From assembly GCF_014648635.1 (NCBI RefSeq), contig NZ_BMRM01000013.1, positions 227,321 to 291,320 of the forward strand: 64,000 bases of DNA, in the 5' to 3' direction. Positions 33,701-41,364 of this stretch are shown piece after piece; position 1 is the first letter of the stretch; every line of letters starts with the position of its first letter. The notes beneath the pieces are model-generated. The model saw only the letters and a list, made by a program, of their open reading frames with translations, did no database searches and was not told the DNA's origin. The stretch is from Streptomyces cinerochromogenes. GTDB taxonomy: Bacteria; Actinomycetota; Actinomycetes; Streptomycetales; Streptomycetaceae. The position numbers and the translations under genes are program-made.

Positions 33701-34626
33701 TCGATCAGCTCCGCCGTGGACATCGGGGGCAGGACGTGCAGGCCGTCGGTGAAGGCGGGGGCGAGTTCGGGCAGGTCGAGGCAGCGGCCGGAGAAGTCGG
33801 CGCGTACGCCGAGGACGACCACCGCGGGATCGTGGGCGGCCGACGGTGCGGGCGCGGCCAGCGCGCACAGCACGCGGGCGAAGGTGCGCCGTTCGTCCTC
33901 GTCGGCGCAAAGGGTGAACAGTTCCTCGAACTGGTCGACCAGCAGGACGAGCCGGGGCGGGGGTGGTGGCCGGCGCCCCGCCGGGGGCGTGTCCGCGCGG
34001 GTCCGTACGGCGTCGAGGAGGGCCTCGGGCCGCTCGGCCAGCCGGGCGGCGGTGAGGTCCAGGTCGCCGCCGAGCACCTTCGCGGCGCGCTCCAGCAGTT
34101 CCCGCGACGGGTGCGCGGTGGGCGTGAGGGTGACGACCGGCCAGCGGTCGGCGCCGGCCATCGGGAAGCCGCCGGGCCGCCACAGGGCGGGCACCAGACC
34201 GGCGTTGAGCAGGGACGACTTGCCCGCGCCCGAGGGGGCGACGAGCAGCAGCGGTCCCTTGCCGACCCTGCCGAAGACCCGTTCCACGAGGGCGGCCGTG
34301 GCCCGCTCCCGGCCGAAGAAGCGGCCGGCGTCCTCCGTGGTGAACGCCGACAGGCCCGGGTAGGGACAGGCAGGGCCGGTGACATCGTTGCCCTCGGCGG
34401 TGCGTGCCGGGCGCGGTGGGACGACCAGGGCCAGCAACTCGCCGTCCGCGCGCAGGATCCGGTCGCAGCGGCTGGCCACGTCGACGGTCGGGCGCTTCGC
34501 GCCGGTCTCGATCTTGCTCAGGTACCCCTTGCTGTAGTGGGTCTGTCGGGCCAGGTCGGCGAGTGACAGACCGCGCTGCTGCCTCAGTCGTCGTAGGTGT
34601 GCGGGGAAGGACGGTGTGGTCGGCAC
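30793..34626 (-). CDS. XRE-HTH/nSTAND NTPase/14 WD40-repeat signalling protein
   Basis: A 1277-residue protein when started at the GTG at 34626 (GGGGA upstream). The first ~65 residues are an XRE helix-turn-helix (LRRLRQQRGLSLADLARQTH, SKIETG). An nSTAND1-type NTPase follows, with Walker A APSGAGKSS near 130-138 and LVDQFEELF as the Walker B region. Near residue 590 lies a single transmembrane helix (TATLVVLLGCALAAGGLA). The C-terminal half is 14 WD40 repeats, each ending RLWD or close to it, enough for two seven-bladed propellers. Such proteins are thought to sense a signal through the propeller and to oligomerise through the NTPase. The target is unknown. Extensive in-gene repetition could make it prone to recombination. 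Confidence 0.92.
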   Translation of the reverse strand: MPTTPSFPAHLRRLRQQRGLSLADLARQTHYSKGYLSKIETGAKRPTVDVASRCDRILRADGELLALVVPPRPARTAEGNDVTGPACPYPGLSAFTTEDAGRFFGRERATAALVERVFGRVGKGPLLLVAPSGAGKSSLLNAGLVPALWRPGGFPMAGADRWPVVTLTPTAHPSRELLERAAKVLGGDLDLTAARLAERPEALLDAVRTRADTPPAGRRPPPPPRLVLLVDQFEELFTLCADEDERRTFARVLCALAAPAPSAAHDPAVVVLGVRADFSGRCLDLPELAPAFTDGLHVLPPMSTAELIESITRPAELAGLTLEPGLVPLLLRDAGLTGDTGDPREPGTPGAPGAPGARGVPSGALPLVSHALLATWRHREGDTLTVAGYESTGGIQGAVARTAEDAFAQLYPAEQQTIRRILSRLVHVSDGTGATRRRVRRTELMAQSSDAAGADTALDVFVRARLVTVDSDSVEIAHEALLHSWPRLRDWISADRAGLLVRQRLGHAAAAWEREGRDPSALYRGTRLDTVRSWAADTRGLGPLGPVEEAFLHASETEEEARQRQTRRQVRLRQAMTATLVVLLGCALAAGGLAHRQRADALAQERLARSQALAVRSTLLAGGRPEASMLLAAEAYRTQPTATTRGALLSTQAEPFAARLGGHRGPVNAVAFAPGGRLLATAGSDGTVRLRRLTDHRTTTTLSVPGRVRALAFSPDGRTLAVTSTDGPARLWSPSRPSRTTLLPDTGAARAVAFAPRGHTLAVAAADGAVQLWDTARAPRRTARLTGHSGEVDALAFAPDGRTLASAGADRTVRLWDPGRARRPAVLRGHTDTVLGLAFAPDGRGLASGGVDRTVRLWDVGRRRVTATLTGHSDDVNAVAYTRDGTTVISASGDGTTRLWDIRSGRLVTTLSGHTDYVMSVAVDTTSTLLATGGFDQSVVLWDLRGRTLAARPFTEVSAVAYRPDGRQLATADADHTVRLWDPDPARRRGTPTTLTGQHGSVTTVAYAPDGHTLAAAGSDGTVVLWDTTARRPRTVLHGHRGAVFDVAFAPDGRTLASAGADRTVRLWDVPGRRPLTVLTGHTDYVNGVAFSPDGRQLASVGDDLTVRLWDARTHRPLARLTGHTGAVRGVAFSPDGRTLASAGNDGTVRLWDAARHRLLDSLTGHTGSVRGLAFSPDGRLLASSGNDRTVRLWDVPGRRPWATLSGHTDAVWGVAFAPDGRTVASSSYDGTVRLWNPDTGTRLAEICRLDRGTDPATRRSLLPGEPAPGASACPRN

Positions 34627-34795
34627 CGCCCGGTCCCCGTCGTTCTCGTTCCGGTAGCCGTTGCCGGCTCCCTGTCGCGGCTCCCCCAAGGGTCCCCCAT
34701 GGCAAGCGTGCCCAGGCCGTGAGACGGCGGGAGCCCAGGTTACTGCCGGGGTCGGACAGGTGGCCCAGCCATGCGTGCACAGTGGCCGAAATCAA

Positions 34796-34828
34796 GCTTC
34801 CGCCAACCGCGGTCACGGTTCCGGAAGC
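34796..34828 (-). terminator. Hairpin terminator downstream of the I36-like gene
   Basis: The arms GCTTCCG and CGGAAGC enclose a second pairing AACCG/CGGTT with a one-base bulge, giving about a 12-bp stem. It lies about 80 bases past the stop of the secreted inhibitor-like gene and before the nSTAND start. Confidence 0.5.
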
Positions 34829-34906
34829 CTCCCCCGTGGTTCCCCTTCGGCCGGCCGTGGGTGGGGTACGGCGGCCGAGGGTCCGCGGTCCTCTTCTGCC
34901 GTTTCC

Positions 34907-35275
34907 CTACGGCCGGTTGAGGGTGATGGAGTTGATCGGCGTCAGGTCGGCGTACACGCCGGTCCCCTCGGCGACGGGTTCGCCGCAGCCGGTGCCGTTG
35001 TAGCCCGTGCACAGGCTCGCGGTGGCCCCGCCGTACTGGTTGTTGAGGACCCAGTGCCGGCCGACCTGGTTGCTGAGGTTGTGCGGGCCGTAGCTGTAGA
35101 GGACCAGGCTCGGCGACCGGGCCGGGTCCTGGTTCTGCGGGTAGACGCAGACCGCGCCGTCCGGGCAGCCGGCCCACGGGTCGGCCGCCGGCCGCGCGTG
35201 GGCCGCGCCGCTCATCGCCAGGAGCGCCGCCGTGGCGGTCGCGAACGCGGCGGCCCCGCGAATCATCGTGCGCAT
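34907..35275 (-). CDS. Small secreted protein, peptidase inhibitor I36-like
   Basis: A 122-residue exported protein. The signal peptide is MRTMIRGAAAFATATAAL and runs to about AHARP. The mature part is short and Cys-containing (GCPDGAVCVYP, SLCTGYNGTGCGEPV), with the aromatic and Gly-rich pattern of the peptidase inhibitor I36/beta-gamma-crystallin-like families common in streptomycetes. The ATG at 35275 has AAGGGGGAA upstream, which decides this start over the longer frame. It is monocistronic, with a 26-bp repeat array further upstream and a hairpin downstream. Inhibition of a metallopeptidase such as SMPI's target is only a family-level suggestion. Confidence 0.8.
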   Translation of the reverse strand: MRTMIRGAAAFATATAALLAMSGAAHARPAADPWAGCPDGAVCVYPQNQDPARSPSLVLYSYGPHNLSNQVGRHWVLNNQYGGATASLCTGYNGTGCGEPVAEGTGVYADLTPINSITLNRP

Positions 35276-35444
35276 GGTTCCCCCTTGCAGTTCTCCTGCG
35301 TCGTCGCAGGCCGTGACTGGTGTTGACGGCTTCACGGTCCCGCGGCGCCCGGCCGGGGTCGACGGGTTTCCCGTCGCCCGTCGCCCCCGCACCCGGGAAA
35401 CCGGCCGTGACCGGCGGGAGGGGGAGCAGCGGGCAACGGCGTAC

Positions 35445-35836
35445 GGACGGACCGGGGCCGGCCTTCCCTCGGACGGGCCGCGAACGGCCTTGCCCTCGGT
35501 CGGGTCGCGGACGGCGTTCCCGCAGACGGGCGGGGAACGGCCTTGCCTCGGACGGGCCAGGGACGGCGTTCCCGCGGAGGGGCGGGAGACGGCCTTCCCT
35601 CGGACGGGCCGCGAACGGCCTTGCCCTCGGTCGGGTCGCGGACGGCGTTCCCGCAGACGGGCCAGGGACGGCCTTGCCTCGGACGGACCGGGGACGGCCT
35701 TGCCTCGGACGGACCGGGGACGGCCTTGCCTCGGACGGGTCGGGGACGGCCTTGCCTCGGACGGGTCGGGGACGGCGTTCCCGCGGACGGGCGGGGGACG
35801 GCCTTGCCTCGGACGGGCCGGGGACGACCTTCCCGC
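35445..35836. repeat. 26-bp tandem repeat array, 15 copies
   Basis: Fifteen head-to-tail units of 26 bases (two of them 27) have the consensus GGACGGRCCGGGGACGGCC plus TTGCCTC, with a decayed sixteenth copy after 35837. About half of the copies end TTGCCTC and the rest mostly TTCCCGC. Copies 1-4 are almost repeated by copies 6-9, so a five-unit block of about 131 bp has itself been duplicated. There are no unique spacers, so it is not CRISPR. The unit is not a multiple of three, and all frames stay open through it, which creates false long ORFs. It fills most of the 674 bases between the I36-like gene and the SDR gene. Confidence 0.9.
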
Positions 35837-35949
35837 GGACGGGGCCGAACGGCCCAGCGCGGTCGCGCCGTTCGCCGATTCCGCGCTCCCGGCCGTCAGA
35901 CTTGGCGGCCCGTGGCATCCACGCGCGCTCGAAGGGAACCCGCCGACCC

Positions 35950-36744
35950 ATGCAGATCGACCTGACAGGACGCACCGCGCTGGTCACCGGCTCGACGCAG
36001 GGCATCGGTGCCGCCATCGCCGTCGCCCTCGCCCGGGCCGGTGCCCGCGTGGGCGTCAACGGCCGCGACGAGCGGCGGGTGGCCGACAGCGTCGCCGCGC
36101 TGGCACAGCGGGCTCCCGGCGCCGAACTGGTGCCGGTGGCCGCCGACGTGTCCGACGACGAGGGCGCGGCCCGGGTGGCGGAGCTGCTGCCGCAGGTGGA
36201 CATCCTCGTCAACAACCTGGGCGTCTTCGGCGCCGCGGACCCGTTGGAGATCACCGACGACGAGTGGCGGCGCTACTTCGAGGTGAACGTCCTCGCCGGC
36301 GTACGGCTGACCCGGCGGTATCTGCCGGGCATGACCGAGCGCGGCTGGGGGCGCGTCCTGTACGTCGCCAGCGACTCGGCGGTGGTCATCCCCGCCGAGA
36401 TGATCCACTACGGGATGTCGAAGACCGCGCTGCTGGCGGTGAGCCGCGGCTTCGCCAAGAAGGCGGCGGGCACGGGCGTCACGGTGAACTCGGTCATCGC
36501 GGGTCCCACGCACACCGGCGGCGTCGAGGACTTCGTGTACGACCTCGTCGACCGGGACCTGCCCTGGGAGCAGGCGCAGCGCGCGTTCATGCGCGAGTAC
36601 CGCCCGCAGTCGCTGCTGCAGCGGCTGATCGAGCCGGAGGAGATCGCCCACATGGTCGTCTACCTCAGCTCCGAGCAGGCGTCGGCCACGACCGGCGGAG
36701 CGCTTCGGGTGGACGGCGGGTACATCGACTCGATCCTGCCGTGA
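35950..36744 (+). CDS. SDR-family oxidoreductase
   Basis: A 264-residue short-chain dehydrogenase/reductase. It shows the nucleotide-binding TGSTQGIG at about 14-21, NNLG near 95, the catalytic Ser in VASDS, YGMSK with the Tyr/Lys pair, and the C-terminal GGALRVDGGYID. The Asn-Gly-Arg after the second strand (VNGRDE) favours NADP(H). The ATG at 35950 is preceded by GAAGGGAA; the frame is open far upstream only because of the repeat array. Substrate is unknown. It converges with the GH88 gene with only 35 bases between the stops. Confidence 0.92.
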   Translation: MQIDLTGRTALVTGSTQGIGAAIAVALARAGARVGVNGRDERRVADSVAALAQRAPGAELVPVAADVSDDEGAARVAELLPQVDILVNNLGVFGAADPLEITDDEWRRYFEVNVLAGVRLTRRYLPGMTERGWGRVLYVASDSAVVIPAEMIHYGMSKTALLAVSRGFAKKAAGTGVTVNSVIAGPTHTGGVEDFVYDLVDRDLPWEQAQRAFMREYRPQSLLQRLIEPEEIAHMVVYLSSEQASATTGGALRVDGGYIDSILP

Positions 36745-36779
36745 CGGCGGTCGCGGGTGCCGGGGTGCCGGTGGGCGCG

Positions 36780-38009
36780 TCAGCGCGGCTGTGACAGATC
36801 GATGGCCCGGTCGACGTCCTCGGGCCGGAGCACGCGCAGGATGCCTTCGAGCAGGTAGTAGTCGGCGTAGGGCAGTGAGATCTCGATGCCGTCCTCGGCC
36901 GGGCGGTTGCGGGTGCAGCGGGCCACGACGGCGTCGGCGCGGGCCGAGTTCCTCGTCAGGCAGGTGTCCGCGAGCGCGGTGAGCAGGCGCAGCGCCACCT
37001 CGCGGTAGGTGTGGCTGCCCGTGGCCGCGTGCAGGTCGAGCAGGCCGCAGGCCATGACGGCGCCGGCGGAGGCGTCCTTGACGTCGTACGGCTGCTGCGG
37101 CGCGCGGTAGTCCCAGACCGGGACGTGGTCCGAGCTCAGCGCCCCGATGGCGAAGTCGGCCAGTCTGCGCGCGGTGTCCCGGAACTCCGTGTTCCCGGTG
37201 CGCCGGTACATCGTGGTGAAGCCGTAGATCCCCCAGGCCTGTCCGCGTGACCAGCAGGAGGCGGGGCTGTACCCCTGGACGGTGTTCGGGCCGATCGGCG
37301 CGCCGGTGTCCGGGTCGAAGTCGAAGACGTGCGGGGTGGATCCGTCCGGTCGGGGGAAGACGCGCTGCGCGGTCTTCGCGTGCTCCACGGCGATGTCCAG
37401 GTACCTGTCGTCGCCGGTCTCCCGGCTGGCGAAGGCCAGCAGGTCCAGGTTCATCATCGTGTCCATGATGACGCGGCCCGCGTTGGTGCGGTCCGTCAGC
37501 GCGCCCCAGGCCCGGATGAACCTGCCGCGCGGGTTGTACCGCCGGCTCAGGGAGTCGGCGGCCTGGAGCGCCCCGGTCCGCCACGTCTCGTCGCCGGTCA
37601 GCCGCCACGCGGTGACCCACGAGGGGGTGAAGAGGAAGCCGAGGTCGTGGGTGCCCGTGTCGTACTGACGGGGGGCGAGGCCGCGGGCCGAGTCGATCGC
37701 CCATGTGCGGAAGGAGTCGTCCTTGGTGTGGAGCCAGGCCATCCACAGGGTTCCGGGCCAGAATCCGCCCACCCAGTCCCCGGTGCGGGAGTACGTCCAC
37801 TTCTCGAACTTCGTGCCGACCGGGAAGCCGGTCACGCCCGGGGCGACGGTGCGGACCTTCTCGACGGCGTAGTCCGCCGCCGACCGGAGCGTCCGCAGGG
37901 TCGCCGTCGGTGCCTGCCGGTCCGTTGCCCCCGCGGCCGGCACCGCGGAGGCTCCTACGGCCGCCGCACCGGCCGCCGTGGCCAACAGCGCACGCCGGGA
38001 AACGCTCAT
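36780..38009 (-). CDS. Tat-exported glycoside hydrolase family 88/105-like (unsaturated glucuronyl hydrolase)
   Basis: A 409-residue exported enzyme. The N-terminus MSVSRRALLATAAGAAAVGA is a twin-arginine-type signal peptide. The (alpha/alpha)6-barrel family is recognised from DWVGGFWPGTLWMAWLHTKD, GTHDLGFLF and IMDTMMNLDLL, where the Asp residues of HDLGF and IMDTMMN fit the catalytic pair of unsaturated glucuronyl hydrolases, and from SRGQAWGIYGFTTMYRRTG. It would remove the unsaturated uronic acid left by polysaccharide lyases. Length is normal for GH88. The ATG at 38009 has GGAGGG upstream; a longer ORF start would bury the signal peptide. No lyase or sugar transporter is adjacent. Confidence 0.9.
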   Translation of the reverse strand: MSVSRRALLATAAGAAAVGASAVPAAGATDRQAPTATLRTLRSAADYAVEKVRTVAPGVTGFPVGTKFEKWTYSRTGDWVGGFWPGTLWMAWLHTKDDSFRTWAIDSARGLAPRQYDTGTHDLGFLFTPSWVTAWRLTGDETWRTGALQAADSLSRRYNPRGRFIRAWGALTDRTNAGRVIMDTMMNLDLLAFASRETGDDRYLDIAVEHAKTAQRVFPRPDGSTPHVFDFDPDTGAPIGPNTVQGYSPASCWSRGQAWGIYGFTTMYRRTGNTEFRDTARRLADFAIGALSSDHVPVWDYRAPQQPYDVKDASAGAVMACGLLDLHAATGSHTYREVALRLLTALADTCLTRNSARADAVVARCTRNRPAEDGIEISLPYADYYLLEGILRVLRPEDVDRAIDLSQPR

Positions 38010-38150
38010 GGTCGCCCTCCCACTCCGCCTCGGACAAGAGAAGTCGGCTGAGCTTGGCACAGCAGCACCGACCCTGTACACCCACATGAGCAGAGTTCAT
38101 GGACATGAACGCGGACCGCGGACCGGGCGGCGTACCGGCCGGGGAAGGTG

Positions 38151-38594
38151 TCAGGACGGGAGGTCCGGCGCCACGCCCAGCTGCCGCAGCTGGGCCAGGA
38201 CGTCCACCACACCCCAGATCTCGGCGACGCGGTCCTCCGCGAAACGGACGATGAAGATCTCGCCGTACCGGACGGGCTTCCCGGTGGGCGGCAGGCCCCG
38301 GTACTCGCCCAGGTGGGTGCCGGTGACCGTGTTGCGGAGGACGAGCCTGTCCCCTTCGGCGACGGTGTCCTCCGTCGTGACGCGCAGGTCGGGGAACGCG
38401 CGCAGCAGCACCTCCCACACCTGTTTGAGCGCCTGCACCCCCGTCATGCCCATCGGTACCGGCGCGTGGAACCGCAGGTCCGGCGCGACCGTCTCGTCGA
38501 TGGTCTTCCAAACGGTCTCCAGGTCGCCGCTGTTGACGGCGTCGTGCAGACGACCGAACGTCGCCTTGTTGCGTTCCGCCTGCGCTGTCGGCAT
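38151..38594 (-). CDS. SnoaL-like polyketide cyclase/ester cyclase-family protein
   Basis: A 147-residue protein with the NTF2-like fold of the SnoaL family: NKATFGRLHDAVNSGDLETVW at the start, FHAPVPMGMTG and ALKQVWEVLLRAFPDLRVT, then GTHLGEYRGLPPTGKPV and EIWGVVDVLAQLRQLG. Family members bind small hydrophobic ligands or cyclise polyketides. Alone in the genome, as here, their substrates are mostly unknown. The ATG at 38594 has GGGGAGGAA upstream and removes 19 residues of a longer frame. It is transcribed in the same direction as the GH88 gene but 142 bases upstream of it. Confidence 0.88.
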   Translation of the reverse strand: MPTAQAERNKATFGRLHDAVNSGDLETVWKTIDETVAPDLRFHAPVPMGMTGVQALKQVWEVLLRAFPDLRVTTEDTVAEGDRLVLRNTVTGTHLGEYRGLPPTGKPVRYGEIFIVRFAEDRVAEIWGVVDVLAQLRQLGVAPDLPS

Positions 38595-38710
38595 GCGTTC
38601 CTCCCCTGTGGGCGTGAGGCATGGGCCTCGGGTCCGTTGTCGTTCCCTCACCTCCTACGACGGGACGGCGCGCCAGGATGTGACATGGCCCCCGACGGCC
38701 CCGCCCCTCT

Positions 38711-39178
38711 TCACCCTCCCTCGCATCCGTCCTCCAGCCGGCGCCGCCACCACAGGTGCGCGTGCCACTGGCGCCGGCCGGCGAACGGGTCCGGCAGGGT
38801 GCGTGCCGCGTACGCGGCGTCCAGCACCCGCACCCGGCGCCTCAGTTCGGCACGGGGGCGGGGCGGCAGCTGCCGCAGAACCTCCTCCAGCACGTCACGG
38901 GCATGCCGTACGTCGTCGAAGGAGCAGCCCCGGCAGTCGCACCCCGAGAGCCGCGGATACAGGGGGCGGCGTCCGGGCGGACCGAGGAACGCCCGGTACC
39001 GGCGCAGGGCGCGGGCGGTGGCGCCGGGGTAGAGGTAGTAGTCGTCGGAGAGCCGCTCCACGTGCTCGATCGCGCGGCTGGTCCGCGGGGAGAGGCCGTG
39101 GATCCGCCGGGTCGGGAGGTCCCGTGGGGCACGGGAGGGCTGTCGGGAGCGCAGCGCGCCGGGCCGCTTACGCGGCAT
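38711..39178 (-). CDS. Conserved hypothetical protein with CxCxxC motif
   Basis: A 155-residue basic protein that I do not recognise as a named family. It contains DDYYLYPGATARALRRYRAFL, then SGCDCRGCSFDDVRHAR with a CxCxxC cluster that could bind a metal, and a Leu/Arg-rich helix (EEVLRQLPPRPRAELRRRVRVL). There is no signal peptide or membrane segment. The Arg content and charged helices suggest an intracellular protein. It starts at the ATG at 39178, divergent from the PLP-enzyme gene. Codon use matches its neighbours, so it is probably a real gene. Confidence 0.7.
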   Translation of the reverse strand: MPRKRPGALRSRQPSRAPRDLPTRRIHGLSPRTSRAIEHVERLSDDYYLYPGATARALRRYRAFLGPPGRRPLYPRLSGCDCRGCSFDDVRHARDVLEEVLRQLPPRPRAELRRRVRVLDAAYAARTLPDPFAGRRQWHAHLWWRRRLEDGCEGG

Positions 39179-39350
39179 CGGCCTTTCGGTCGTCGGTCAT
39201 GACGTTCATGACGGCCATCATGCCAGCCCGGACGCCGCCCGGCGCACGGCCTCGCGGCACGGCCCGGGCCCGAGTCACCGGCTTTCCTGACGAACACAGG
39301 TCGGAGACATCCGCTGGACCGAGGAGAGGGGGGCGCGGCAGGCTGAGGGG

Positions 39351-40460
39351 GTGCGAGAGAAGACCGTGTCGTCCACCGGGGCGCCGCCGTGGTTCGTACG
39401 GCCGGCCGCCCGCTCCTGGCGCTGCGCGCCGGCCCCCGCGGAGGTGCGGGAGTTCCACGCCTCCCTGCCCGGTCACGCCCCGACCCCGCTGAGGGAACTT
39501 CCCGGGCTGGCGGACGAGTTGGGGGTGGGCCGCGTCTTCCTCAAGGACGAGTCGGCGCGCCTGGGTCTGCCCGCGTTCAAGGTGCTGGGTGCGTCGTGGG
39601 CGGTGCACCTGCTCCTGGCGGCGCCTGCGCGGGGGCCGGTCACCCTGGTCTGCGCCACGGACGGCAACCACGGCCGGGCCGTGGCCCGGCTGGCCCGGCT
39701 GCACGGCCTGCGCGCGCTCGTCTTCGTCCCTCGCGGGGTCCATCCGGACGCCGTGGCGGCCATCGCGGCCGAGGGCGCGGCGGTGACCCGGGTCATGGGC
39801 CCGTACGAGGAGGCCGTGCGCCGGGCGGACGAGGCGGCCGGGGCACCGGACACGGTGCTGGTGCAGGACACCGCGTGGGAGGGGTACGAGACGGTCCCCG
39901 GCTGGATCGTCCAGGGCTACTCCACCCTGTGCGCCGAGATCGACGAGCAGCTGGCGGCCGCCGGTGCCGCCGCGCCGGGGCTGGTGGCCGTCCCGGTGGG
40001 GGTCGGGTCGCTGGCGCAGGCCGTCGTCACCCACTACCGCAGCCGTACGGCGACAGCGGCCACGGCCCTGCTGGCGGTCGAACCGGAGTCCGCCGCCTGC
40101 CTCCTGGCGAGCCTCACCCGGGGCGCCGCGGTCGGTGTCACCACCGGCGAGACCGTCATGGCCGGGCTGAACTGCGGGACACTGTCCCGTACGGCCTGGC
40201 CCGTGCTGCGCGCCGGGCTGGACGCCGCTGTCGCCGTCACCGACGCCGACAGCACCCGTGCGGCGGCGGACCTCGCCGGGCTGGGCGTCTCCTCGGGACC
40301 CTGCGGTGCGGCCGCGCTCGCCGGGGTCCGCGCGGCCCTCGGCGGCGACGGTGCCGGGGAGCGCCGGGACCTGCTGGGGCTCGGCCCCGGCTCGGTGGTC
40401 GTCCTGCTGAGCACCGAGGGCACCGCCGCCAACCCGCACTCCCCCACGCCCATCCGCTGA
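39351..40460 (+). CDS. Diaminopropionate ammonia-lyase-like PLP enzyme
   Basis: A 369-residue fold-type II PLP enzyme starting at a GTG. The Schiff-base lysine is K77 in LGLPAFKVLGASWA, the same position as in E. coli diaminopropionate ammonia-lyase. TDGNHGRAVA and PVGVGSLAQAV bind the PLP phosphate, and STEGTAANP is near the end. Family members convert 2,3-diaminopropionate to pyruvate and ammonia, and related enzymes act on Ser or Thr. It stands alone, divergent from a hypothetical gene. It is about 16 kb from the NRPS cluster, too far to assign to it, although Dap is a common NRPS monomer. Confidence 0.85.
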   Translation: MREKTVSSTGAPPWFVRPAARSWRCAPAPAEVREFHASLPGHAPTPLRELPGLADELGVGRVFLKDESARLGLPAFKVLGASWAVHLLLAAPARGPVTLVCATDGNHGRAVARLARLHGLRALVFVPRGVHPDAVAAIAAEGAAVTRVMGPYEEAVRRADEAAGAPDTVLVQDTAWEGYETVPGWIVQGYSTLCAEIDEQLAAAGAAAPGLVAVPVGVGSLAQAVVTHYRSRTATAATALLAVEPESAACLLASLTRGAAVGVTTGETVMAGLNCGTLSRTAWPVLRAGLDAAVAVTDADSTRAAADLAGLGVSSGPCGAAALAGVRAALGGDGAGERRDLLGLGPGSVVVLLSTEGTAANPHSPTPIR

Positions 40461-40677
40461 ACACCCCGCTCACCGGACACCTCGAAGGACACCGCCGGGG
40501 TGCACCTCTTCCCCCGCCGCCACGGCCACGCGTCCGCCGGGCCCCCGACGGGGCCACCGGTGCCGTGCTCATCGGCTTCGGCGTCGCCCTCGCGGCCTCC
40601 TGAGGAGGAGTGCGGCGGTCGTCCCGAGCCGGGGGAAACGGCTCGAAGGACCGGCGGGGCGCTGCTAGTTTGCGGCC

Positions 40678-41334
40678 GTGGATCTCTTCTCGCGCTCGTG
40701 GACGGCCCTGCGCGCGGCGGTCGCCGGACTCCGCGACGAGGACTTCGCGCGGCCGTCGGGCTGTACCGGCTGGCTGGTCCGGGACCTCGTGTGCCATCTG
40801 GTCATCGACGCCCAGGACGTGCTGATCACCCTCGTGACACCGGCCGCTGCGGAGCCGACCCGCAACGCGGCGACGTACTGGAACGTCACCGGGACACCGC
40901 CGTCCGGTGACGACCCGCTGGACGCGCTGACCGTCCGGCTGGCCGCCGCCTACCAGGACCCGAAGCTGCTGAAGTTCCATCTGGACGACGTCGGTTCGGC
41001 CGCCGGGCGGGCGGCGGAGCTGGCCGACCCGGGACAGCGGGTGAGCACCCAGGACATGGTCCTCACCGTGGGCGACTACCTCTCCGCGTACGTCCTGGAG
41101 TGGACCCTGCACCACCTGGACCTGACCGCCCGCCTCCCCGGCGCGCCGGAACCGCCCGCCGAGGGCCTCGCCGGGGCCCGCGCCCTGCTGGAGGAGATCG
41201 CCGGAGCACCCTTCCCCGCCTCGTGGTCCGACCAGGACGCCCTGCGCATCGGCACGGGCCGCCGCACCCCGACCGGCACCGAGCGGGCCGAACTGGGCGA
41301 ACTGGCCGCGAGACTCCCGCTCGTCCTCGGGTGA
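40678..41334 (+). CDS. Maleylpyruvate-isomerase-like (MDMPI/DinB) mycothiol-dependent protein
   Basis: A 218-residue four-helix-bundle protein starting at a GTG. LRDEDFARPSGCTGWLVRDLVCHLVIDAQDVL is the metal-binding N-terminal domain of the mycothiol-dependent DinB/MDMPI family, with a His in VCHL. A second conserved His pair occurs in LEWTLHHLDLTARL. Such enzymes use mycothiol to detoxify or isomerise small molecules. Substrate is unknown. It follows the PLP gene by 217 non-coding bases in which I see no gene, and converges with the FG-GAP gene. Confidence 0.85.
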   Translation: MDLFSRSWTALRAAVAGLRDEDFARPSGCTGWLVRDLVCHLVIDAQDVLITLVTPAAAEPTRNAATYWNVTGTPPSGDDPLDALTVRLAAAYQDPKLLKFHLDDVGSAAGRAAELADPGQRVSTQDMVLTVGDYLSAYVLEWTLHHLDLTARLPGAPEPPAEGLAGARALLEEIAGAPFPASWSDQDALRIGTGRRTPTGTERAELGELAARLPLVLG

Positions 41335-41364
41335 ACGCCCGCCGCCGGGTCCACCGGTACGGTG

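Noticed and set aside
35445..35836. CRISPR-like array
   Set aside because: Units are directly adjacent with no unique spacers, all units resemble one another and no cas genes are near.
35320..35949. N-terminal extension of the SDR through the repeat array
   Set aside because: All frames are open through the 26-bp repeats because they lack stop codons. The SDR Rossmann motif starts properly at 35950 with a ribosome binding site.
39351..40460. Diaminopropionate-lyase-like gene as part of the NRPS cluster (Dap supply)
   Set aside because: It is 16 kb beyond the cluster terminator with unrelated genes between, and the family degrades rather than makes Dap.
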